64,000 bases of DNA. It comes from Paracoccaceae bacterium (GTDB taxonomy: Bacteria; Pseudomonadota; Alphaproteobacteria; Rhodobacterales; Rhodobacteraceae). Shown here in pieces: positions 57,775 to 64,000 of this stretch. The notes beneath the pieces were generated by a model, which was not told where the DNA came from, searched no databases, and worked only from the letters and a program-made list of their open reading frames with translations. Within the stretch, counting starts at the first letter, position 1, and each line of letters starts with the position of its first letter. The position numbers and the translations under genes were made by a program. The DNA lies in contig JALSJM010000005.1 of NCBI GenBank assembly GCA_026989355.1, positions 124,001 to 188,000 on the forward strand. Direction: 5' to 3'.

Positions 57775-58704
57775 ATGGGCAGACGCATTCTGATCCTTGG
57801 CGTATTCGTGGCCGATGCGGCCTATCGGGCCGCGCGCCAGCCACATATGGGCGAAACGCTTCTGGGGCGCGAATTCCGCCTTGGCCCCGGCGGCAAGGGA
57901 TCAAACCAGGCGGTGGCGGCGGCAAGGGCCGGAGGCACGGTCCACCTGATCACCCGCATAGGCCGCGATCCCTTCGGAGAAATGGCTCTTGATACCTGGC
58001 GTGCAGCCGGTGTCACCCCCGAGATCATCCGCCCCGAGGACAGCGTTACCGGCGCCGCCTGCATCTTCATCGAAGATGACACCGGCGACAACGCGATCGT
58101 CATCTGTCCGGGTGTCGGTGGCGATATGGGCCCCGCAGACATCGACCGCGCCACAGCCCTGTTCGATGACGCCGGGGTATTCATGACACAGCTCGAACAG
58201 CCGCTTGCGGCCGCCATGCACGGGCTGCAGACCGCCCGCGCCAGGGGTGTCGTCACCATTCTCAATCCCGCCCCGGCCGCCGACCTCCCCGAAGGCATGC
58301 TGGCACTGTGCGATTACGTCACTCCCAACGAAACCGAGGCCGAAGGCCTGACCGGCATTGCCGTGACCTCTCTGGAAGACGCCCGCCACGCGGCCGGGGC
58401 ACTGCTTGCGCAGGGGGCGGGCGCGGCAATCATCACCCTTGGCGAAAACGGCGCGCTTTATCACGATGGAAAGACAAGCAAGCATGTCCCGGCCTTTGAT
58501 GCGGGGCCGGTCGTGGAAACCACCGGCGCCGGCGATGCCTTCAACGGCGCTTTCGCAGCGGCACTTTCGGAAGGCATTGCCCCCGTCGATGCCGTGCGCT
58601 TCGGCTGCGCGGCGGCCGGAATCTCTGTCACCCGGCCGGGCACCGCCCCCTCGATGCCCGAACGCACCGAAATCCAGGCCTTGCTGAACAGCCGCCCACG
58701 CTGA
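57775..58704 (+). CDS. rbsK: Ribokinase-like PfkB kinase
   Basis: A 309-residue ribokinase-family protein with GGKGSNQAVAAARAGG near the N-terminus (ribokinase signature), ILNPAPAADLPE, CDYVTPNETEAEGLTG and the catalytic ETTGAGDAFNGAFAAAL. Its N-terminal DAAYRAARQPHMGETLLG differs from classical ribokinase, so another nucleoside or sugar substrate is possible. AGGAGAACCGAGC precedes the ATG. No transporter is adjacent. Confidence 0.88.
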   Translation: MGRRILILGVFVADAAYRAARQPHMGETLLGREFRLGPGGKGSNQAVAAARAGGTVHLITRIGRDPFGEMALDTWRAAGVTPEIIRPEDSVTGAACIFIEDDTGDNAIVICPGVGGDMGPADIDRATALFDDAGVFMTQLEQPLAAAMHGLQTARARGVVTILNPAPAADLPEGMLALCDYVTPNETEAEGLTGIAVTSLEDARHAAGALLAQGAGAAIITLGENGALYHDGKTSKHVPAFDAGPVVETTGAGDAFNGAFAAALSEGIAPVDAVRFGCAAAGISVTRPGTAPSMPERTEIQALLNSRPR

Positions 58705-59182
58705 CTGCCATCCTGTCAGCGGTTGACATCGCCGTAAATGATGATTGTGGAAACTTCATGCATCTGCTGCGCGATGGCAGGCAACGCGTCAGCAAACGCC
58801 ATGGGCGTGTCCCGCAGCCTGCATCACATCGAAAAACAGCTGGACGCGTTGATGCCACGTTCGCAAAACAGATGCGCGGCGGCGGCACGGTATGGAAACC
58901 GGATGTTCAGGGCATTCCGTTACGGGGCCCGAACATCCCGCTTGGCCCTGATCGGGCCGAAGAACCAGTTTCAGGCAAAGAACGCGATGCCTGCGACAAC
59001 GAGGAACGGCCACACAGCGCGATCGGGAACAAGTCGCCGATCATGCCGAGAAAATCGGGGAACGCAGCCAGCCCGTTATCCCGAGAAGCCGGAAAACTCT
59101 GGCCAACGCTGGCCGAAAGATGGGTGGCGCATCAGCCTCGGGCCAGCCTCTGATCCCGGCTGGAGGGAAATCCCGCGGCAGG
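58705..59182. other. Degraded region with IS remnant, no intact gene
   Basis: 478 bp between rbsK and the LysR gene. Only the part described as the IS remnant is recognisable; the left half (58705-58958) shows no feature I can name. It may be more of the same decayed element. Confidence 0.5.
58959..59153 (+). pseudogene. IS3-family transposase (OrfB C-terminus) remnant
   Basis: The frame ending at 59153 reads EEPVSGKERDACDNEERPHSAIGNKSPI, the unmistakable C-terminal signature of IS3-family OrfB integrases (normally ...WRxxYNEERPHSAIG...), with a small internal deletion. The DDE core is missing, so it is non-functional. Confidence 0.8.
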
Positions 59183-60121
59183 TCAGCCATGATCCAGATC
59201 ACCGAGAATTTCGGCGATCTGCCGGCGCAGCCATTTGTGGGCCGGATCGGCATTCACGCGCCGGTGCCAGACCATCATGATCTGTGTCGAGGGCACCTTT
59301 ACAGGGGGCAGAAAGATGTCGAGCCCGGCCGACGGGGCCACCTGACGCGCCAGCGCGACAGGCAGCAGGGCGATCAGCTCCGATCCGGCAACCACCCGAT
59401 AGACGCCCGAGAACACCGGCAGCGTCATCACCACCCGACGTTCGCGCCCGATGGCGGCCAGAGCCATATCTCCTTGTGCCTGCCTCTTGCCGTCAGCCGA
59501 AAACAGGACATGGCCGATATCGCAGAACAGGTCGATCGGAATGACATCGCCCGGCCTGACACCGGCGCTCGCCAGCCTTTGATGCCCCGAGCGCGCGATG
59601 ACGCAGAAGTCGGAGGTGAGAACCCGCTGCTGTTCCGCCCAGCCGGGCAGGTCCATTTCGGGGTTCAGCACCAGATCGACATCATAGAGTGTCAGAGCCT
59701 CGAAGGGTTTGCTCGGCACCATGTTGACGAGATGCGTTCGCATGGATGGTGCCATGGCCTGCAGGCGTTCCGTGAGGACCGGCATCAGGAGTTCGGCAAA
59801 GTAATCCGCCCCCGAGATGCGGAACCTGGCATCCGAGGTCGCCGGATCAAAGGCACCGGGCCCGGAGATCAGCTCTTCCAACTGCACCAGCAGGTTGCGC
59901 AGCGGAGCCTCGAGCGACAGCGCGAACTGCGTCGGCTCGAAGGTCTTGCCGCTGCGAAAGAACAGCTCATCCCCGAGCGACAGGCGCAACCGCGCCAGTG
60001 CCGCGGAAACCGCCGGCTGCGAAAGGCCGATCCGCTTGCCGGCTTTCACGGTCGAGCGTTCGCGCAAGAGCGCATCGAGCACCCGCAGCAGGTTCAGGTC
60101 GAAGGCATTCAGATTTGTCAT
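59183..60121 (-). CDS. LysR-family regulator, NodD-like subgroup
   Basis: A 312-residue LysR protein with FDLNLLRVLDALLRERSTVKAGKRIGLSQPAVSAALARLR (HTH about 6-50) and a C-terminal effector domain (RFRISGADYFAELLMPVL). The LNAFDLNLLRVLDALL start is typical of the NodD/SyrM-like subgroup. ATG 60121 is used; the frame runs upstream to 60199 into AT-rich DNA. It is divergent from the cupin gene (84-bp gap) and probably controls it. Confidence 0.9.
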   Translation of the reverse strand: MTNLNAFDLNLLRVLDALLRERSTVKAGKRIGLSQPAVSAALARLRLSLGDELFFRSGKTFEPTQFALSLEAPLRNLLVQLEELISGPGAFDPATSDARFRISGADYFAELLMPVLTERLQAMAPSMRTHLVNMVPSKPFEALTLYDVDLVLNPEMDLPGWAEQQRVLTSDFCVIARSGHQRLASAGVRPGDVIPIDLFCDIGHVLFSADGKRQAQGDMALAAIGRERRVVMTLPVFSGVYRVVAGSELIALLPVALARQVAPSAGLDIFLPPVKVPSTQIMMVWHRRVNADPAHKWLRRQIAEILGDLDHG

Positions 60122-60134
60122 GCAAATACAAATA

Positions 60135-60158
60135 ATACAAATAATCGATTTTTCGTAT
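60135..60158. promoter_or_regulatory. 24-bp imperfect palindrome, candidate LysR operator
   Basis: ATAC...GTAT arms around a central ATCGAT match at 10 of 12 pairs (60135-60146 against 60147-60158). It lies in the AT-rich gap between the LysR and cupin genes, where a LysR protein would bind. It fits the T-N11-A type arrangement. Confidence 0.55.
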
Positions 60159-60205
60159 GAATATTTTTCTGCCAACGTCGCGCGAAAGTCGCGAGGCAAC
60201 CTAAG

Positions 60206-60673
60206 ATGCAGATGAACGAATTCTTGCTTGGCCCCAGTGCGATCGAATGGGGCGGGACATTTTACAAGACCATCCTGTCCACATCGGCAACCGGCGGTGC
60301 GATGTCGATCGTCGATTCCGTTTCACCGCCCGACAGCGGCCCGCCGCGCCATGTCCACCATGATGCCGACGAGGCCTTTCTGATCCTGACCGGAGACTGC
60401 GAATTCTGGATCGAGGGCGCGCGGTTCACCCGCGGACCCGGACAATCCGCGTTCGTCCCCCGCGGTCAGGAGCACACGTTTCGCGTGGTCAGCACGATCC
60501 CGTGCCGCCACCTGATCATCCTGACGCCGGGGGGCCTTGAAGGGTTCTTCGGGGAAATGGCCGCAGGCCAATACCGCATCCCCGACGACATGGCGAAAAT
60601 CGATGAAATTGCCAGCCGGTTCCGCATGAAATTTACCGGGCCGCCGCTTGGCGCATCCGATGGCAACACATGA
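60206..60673 (+). CDS. Cupin-domain protein
   Basis: A 155-residue single cupin. Motif 1 is PPRHVHHDADEAFLILTGD (metal His and Glu), motif 2 is GPGQSAFVPRGQEHTFRV (third His). This is a mononuclear metal-binding barrel seen in dioxygenases and sugar-binding proteins; the function is unknown. The start lacks a strong ribosome site; ATG 60212 is an alternative. It overlaps the next gene by ATGA and is divergent from the LysR regulator. Confidence 0.85.
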   Translation: MQMNEFLLGPSAIEWGGTFYKTILSTSATGGAMSIVDSVSPPDSGPPRHVHHDADEAFLILTGDCEFWIEGARFTRGPGQSAFVPRGQEHTFRVVSTIPCRHLIILTPGGLEGFFGEMAAGQYRIPDDMAKIDEIASRFRMKFTGPPLGASDGNT

Positions 60674-61068
60674 CAACACGAGATGGAAAGATGAAATCGG
60701 TACCGACAATGTTTCTTGCAACCGCAGCATTTTTCGTGCTTCTGGGCATGATCTGGGGCATCCAGATGTCGGCCACCGGAAACCATGACCTGTCGCCGGC
60801 CCATGGCCACCTCAACCTTGTCGGTTTCGTCACCATGTCGGTCATGGGCATCTATTACGCCCTGACCCCGGCCGCGGCCGCCAGCAAATGGGCCTGGCCG
60901 CACTATTTCCTGGCCCTCGGGGCTGTCGTCATCCTGGTGCCGGGGATCGTGATGGCGCTGACCGGAAAGGGAGAAGCGCTGGCAAAGGCGGGCTCGGTCC
61001 TTTCGGTCGTGTCGGTGGTAGCCTTTCTGGCCATGATCCTGAAATTCGGTTTCGGAAACCAGAAGTAG
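60670..61068 (+). CDS. Four-helix membrane protein resembling heme-copper oxidase subunit I
   Basis: A 132-residue protein with four hydrophobic helices. The second carries LSPAHGHLNLVGFVTMSVMG, similar to the first heme-ligand helix of cbb3/NorB-type subunit I. Small proteins of this kind (annotated as cytochrome-c oxidase-like) occur alone in many alphaproteobacteria; the role is unknown. The ATGA overlap with the cupin stop supports 60670, but ATG 60691 is also possible. Confidence 0.7.
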   Translation: MTTRDGKMKSVPTMFLATAAFFVLLGMIWGIQMSATGNHDLSPAHGHLNLVGFVTMSVMGIYYALTPAAAASKWAWPHYFLALGAVVILVPGIVMALTGKGEALAKAGSVLSVVSVVAFLAMILKFGFGNQK

Positions 61069-61172
61069 CGGCAGCCGCCCGGCGGGAATTCCCATGTGTT
61101 GCCCTCCGCCCGCTGCCCGCTGTCCGGACAGGTTTCAGCGGTGAAAGCGCCGTCCGGTCGCAGGGCGCCGCC

Positions 61173-61863
61173 ATGAATTCAACCAACCTGAAGATGGAAA
61201 AGAAAATGAACAGGATTGACGATTGCAAACGGCTGGCAGTGCCGGAAGCACGCCCCGCGCACGAGATCGGCACCATCCGCGGCCGGCTGCGCTTCTGGCC
61301 AGGAACTGCGACGCGACGCATGCGGCATGCCCTTCGGCTTGCTGGCGCCACCCTGACGGCGATGGCTCTGCTGTCGGCCACGCCGGCCATGGCGCAGAAC
61401 CTGGGGCTGACCATCGGCCAGCTTATCGAACGGCTTGGTGCGGCGGCAGATGCCGCCGGCACGCCGCTGGAATTCAGGGAACCGAGCTGTCTGGAGAACG
61501 ACAAGCCGGGCAGCCCGGGCGAGAAGATCGTCAGTTGCACCCATATGATGGGGGACGGACGCCTGCTGATCAGCAATGCCGAGCCCGAAAGACCATTGAC
61601 CGACATCGCGACCCGGCCCTGGGGGCGGTGAAAACGGCCCCGCCGCCATCAATGAGGGCGAACCCGGCGAATACGGCCCGGAGGCGAATGCGCCGGTCGA
61701 AGCGGTCGCCTCTGCCGGTGACGGCAGTGCAAGCATCGGGAAGGTCGGGTTTTTCGTTCTCGATCCGGGCGAAAACCTGACCATTACCGCCCAGGCGCAA
61801 TGGCAAATCAGCCGACACCTGCATTTTCAGGAGGAAAAAAACGGAATTGTTCACGAATTTTGA
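61173..61863 (+). pseudogene. Secreted protein gene broken by a frameshift
   Basis: The first frame (ATG 61173, 61194, 61206 or 61320, stop 61629-61631) encodes a signal peptide (RHALRLAGATLTAMALLSATPAMAQ) and about 75 mature residues ending in GRLLISNAEPERPLTDIA. Directly after, the next frame over (from about 61621 to the stop 61861-61863) continues as plausible protein: GEPGEYGPEANAPVEAVAS, then ASIGKVGFFVLDPGENLTIT. The two read as one original gene with a one-base shift near 61615-61630. I do not recognise the protein. Confidence 0.5.
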
Positions 61864-62329
61864 CGGACGCATTTCGCGCAAGGGATTCTGGATGGGGTTT
61901 CTCGGCCTGATCGTGGCCGTGCTCATTGCCGGGCGGGGCATGATATCGATCCTGCCCGGCGGCATCGTGCCGATGCTGGCACAGATCGTCGTGTCCGTGG
62001 GGAGCCTCTACATCTGGTCGGCCGTGGTGGTGAAGCGGCTGCATGACCGCGACAAACCGGCAATGCCATGGGCGGTTCTCTTTCTGGCCCCCGGCGTTCT
62101 CCTGCAGATCATGAGCATGTTCAAGATCGGCTACAGGGCTGTCAAAGTGGCAGGTGCCCAGTTCATGGTTCCGGGCACCGGCGCCACAATGGTCATGTGG
62201 CTGTCCATGGCCGTGGGGCTGTGGATGTTCGTCGAACTGGGATTCCTCAAGGGCACGCCGGGTGAAAACAGCTATGGCCCCGATCCGGCTGGCGGCACCG
62301 CCCCCCGCGAAGGCCAGGCGGAAGCATAG
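61847..62329 (+). CDS. DUF805-like membrane protein, TTG start
   Basis: A 160-residue protein starting LFTNFDGRISRKGFWMGFLGL, the usual opening of DUF805 proteins, with three to four membrane helices and VVVKRLHDRDKPAMPW (the conserved RLHDxxx motif). No ATG exists near the family start; TTG 61847 is preceded at 12 nt by AGGAGG. It overlaps the end of the broken upstream gene by 17 nt. The function of DUF805 is unknown. Confidence 0.75.
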   Translation: MFTNFDGRISRKGFWMGFLGLIVAVLIAGRGMISILPGGIVPMLAQIVVSVGSLYIWSAVVVKRLHDRDKPAMPWAVLFLAPGVLLQIMSMFKIGYRAVKVAGAQFMVPGTGATMVMWLSMAVGLWMFVELGFLKGTPGENSYGPDPAGGTAPREGQAEA

Positions 62330-62333
62330 GGCC

Positions 62334-62833
62334 ATGGGGCAGATGGAACCGGAGGAAGCGGAATATTTCACGATCAGCTGGGCAAAGCTGATCGCCATTT
62401 CCGGCGTCTTCGTGCTGATCGGGGCCATCGTGATCGCGGTCGGCTACCGGATGGGCAGCCAGGCGCGATGCCTTTGGTGTGGAAACGCAGGCAAGGGTGA
62501 TTTCAAGATACACCGGCCAAGTGGGCAATGCACGTTCTCGCGCCTACTACAGAATGCAGGTTGAATTCAGCGTGGACAACAGGTTGCACCGGGGGCTTGT
62601 GGATACACCCGGCGATTTTTCAAGCGCCACGATGCCCCGGATCGCGTGCCGATCCGCTACCTTCGGGAAGATCCGAAAATTCGTGAGCTGGCCCCGGGTT
62701 TGCGCCGCAGATCGGTGAAAACAGCATCGTCATCGTCGTCACCTTTCTGCTCATCGGCCTTGCCAATGGCGGCATGGGGATCGGCAAGGAGGAAGGCAGG
62801 CGCATTCAGGCAAAGGGAGAAGAGGAACAATGA
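62334..62833 (+). pseudogene. DUF3592-like membrane protein gene broken by three frameshifts
   Basis: Four successive reading frames give pieces of one protein: a membrane helix (LIAISGVFVLIGAIVIAVGYRMG, from ATG 62334); ETQARVISRYTGQVG then YYRMQVEFSVDN (frame +1 from about 62466); VPIRYLREDPKIRELAPG (from about 62646); and GENSIVIVVTFLLIGLANGGMGIG to the TGA at 62831-62833. The order helix, beta domain, helix matches DUF3592. Three shifts in 500 bp mean a dead gene or local sequence error. Confidence 0.65.
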
Positions 62834-62939
62834 CGGTTCATGGTGTCCCGATAAACGAAATTCCGTGGACGACCTGATGCTTGCCGGGCTTCTTTTCCAT
62901 GTCCTGTTCCGGATCTATGCCGCCAATTACCTGGTGGAC

Positions 62940-63394
62940 TGACGGCAGACGATACAAGTAAAACCGGATCCCCGGAAGCGATCGGGCGCATCCACATGCG
63001 AATTCCCGGTTCAGCGTATTGTCCACCACGACCGACGGCTCGCCGCCATGCTTGCCCGGGCGGCGTCCATGGCCGATCCGGGCCTGGATGCCCGCCAGCC
63101 GGGCCAGTCGCGCCACGCGGTTCGCACCACAGCTCTTGCCCTGATCCGGAAGGTCATCGTGCAGCTTGCGATACCCGTGAACCTTGCCAGCGCGCGTTTC
63201 AGCCGCCGGTTTTCTGCGGCATGATCTTCCCCCGCCTTCCCGGGAGACGGGATCGAAAACTTCCTTGTCCAGACGTGCCGCGAATATGTGCTGGCGCCCA
63301 ATCGCTGTGAAACCTCGCGCACAGGATACCCCCGCACCGTAATCTGGCACACTGCATCATGCTTGGAATCGTCACTGTGATCTGCCTTCCCCAC
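62940..63394 (-). pseudogene. IS3-family OrfA-OrfB remnant with deletion and frameshifts
   Basis: On the minus strand a frame from 63394 reads like IS3-group OrfA (VRGYPVREVSQRLGAS, AENRRLKRALARFTG). A second frame (63182 down to about 63000) reads like OrfB (VHGYRKLHDDLPDQGKSCGA, NRVARLARLAGIQARIGHGR, PSVVVDNTLNREF), and the VDAPDR that should follow lies in a third frame. The segment joining OrfA to OrfB is missing. The element is inactive. Terminal repeats were not found. Confidence 0.82.
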
Positions 63395-63525
63395 AAGGCC
63401 CTCCTTGCCTCATTTTCAGGAAGAAGGTGACTGCAAATCTGGGGGCCATTCACAGGCCGCGCTCCCTCTGGGCACAACGCGACAGGGCAAACCGGGCACA
63501 GGGGCAGTCTCGCGATCCGTTCCCG

Positions 63526-64000
63526 TCAGCCGGAAGCCGCGGCGCGTGCGGCGGCGGGCATGGCTGCCGCGATTTCCTCTGCATGGGGGCGCCATCCCAT
63601 CCTGCGATAGAGTTTCCGCAGACAGGTCTGCCATGTATCACTGTCGAAATAGGCGGCATGGCGCTCGGAAGCCACGAAACGGATGCCGCCGCTCAGATCA
63701 GGACGATCTTCACGGATCAGTCGTGCCATTTCGGCCGCTGCCACCGCTTCTTCCAGTTGATCCTTCAGGTGATTGGCCATGGCAAAGGCCATCATGTCGA
63801 ACAGCCGGAAAGCACCGGAATTGGTTTCGATGAAACTGGGCGCGAACAGGTTTTCGTGCTCGCGCGAAAACATCTGCAGATAAAGATCCGGCCGCCCGCC
63901 CGCATAGGTGAAATAATCGCGCGCATAAGGCTGTATCTGGGTATAACCGGTTGCCAGCAGGATCAGATCGAACACCTCGCGCGAACCGTCGCGAAACAGC
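63526..64000 (-). CDS. Flavin-containing monooxygenase-like protein, 5'-truncated by the window edge
   Basis: The C-terminal 158 residues are visible; the frame remains open to 64000. VFDLILLATGYTQ matches the ATGY motif of FMO and Baeyer-Villiger-type flavoenzymes, preceded in frame by LFRDGSRE. The rest (HENLFAPSFIETNSGAFRLFD and a helical tail) is consistent with the substrate-entry half of an FAD/NADPH monooxygenase. The FAD-binding GxGxxG lies outside the window. Confidence 0.8.
   Translation of the reverse strand, partial: LFRDGSREVFDLILLATGYTQIQPYARDYFTYAGGRPDLYLQMFSREHENLFAPSFIETNSGAFRLFDMMAFAMANHLKDQLEEAVAAAEMARLIREDRPDLSGGIRFVASERHAAYFDSDTWQTCLRKLYRRMGWRPHAEEIAAAMPAAARAAASG

Overview
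The window is GC-rich, densely coding DNA from an alphaproteobacterium, most likely order Rhodobacterales. The main evidence is a SAM/SAH riboswitch in front of metK (a class described from Rhodobacterales), a class I lysyl-tRNA synthetase, an NDUFS4-like complex I subunit, the alphaproteobacterial glycerol ABC transporter locus, and a phoH-ybeY-corC-lnt gene string. No phage, plasmid replication or CRISPR locus is visible.

Layout. 1-0.9 kb: 3' part of a DUF1501 gene. 1.0-9.5 kb: a complete glycerol catabolism locus, with glpR-glpD divergent from glpV-glpS-glpT-glpP-glpQ-glpU; a tRNA-Arg(TCT) follows. 9.7-22.6 kb: mostly single genes of housekeeping or general metabolism (complex I subunit, uvrB, VIT1-type transporter, periplasmic rhodanese, a large pectate-lyase-fold protein, methyltransferase plus lysK, TerB, rplY, pth, a secreted unknown). 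22.7-24.3 kb: a membrane-anchored LuxR regulator beside two small secreted PepSY-like proteins with extreme Asp/His repeat tails. 24.5-39.9 kb: core genes (trpF-trpB, lapA, ihfB, rpsA, cmk, aroA, trmB, a pterin dehydratase, metK, lnt, corC, ybeY, phoH, tadA, rluB).

40.0-45.5 kb holds the most system-like accessory locus: a 28-residue membrane microprotein, XpaC, TelA, a DUF2927 lipoprotein, an SPFH protein with a C-terminal GYF_2 domain, and a zinc-ribbon membrane protein, all on one strand with tight spacing. I read it as a membrane-stress or membrane-organisation module; that is inference. 46.0-50.2 kb: Hsp20, a PfkB kinase with dtd, an ECF sigma/anti-sigma pair, and a YceI-like protein. 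50.2-56.6 kb: the carbon-fixation locus cbbR / cbbL-cbbS-cbbQ-cbbO (green-type form I RuBisCO plus its AAA+/VWA activase), with no carboxysome genes. 56.7-58.7 kb: an FAH-family hydrolase and a ribokinase.

58.9-63.4 kb looks like an eroding insertion-prone region. Two different IS3-family transposase remnants flank a LysR regulator, a cupin, a 4-TM heme-copper-oxidase-like protein, and at least two genes broken by frameshifts. The window ends inside a flavin-dependent monooxygenase gene. All calls come from reading the sequence; no database search was run.
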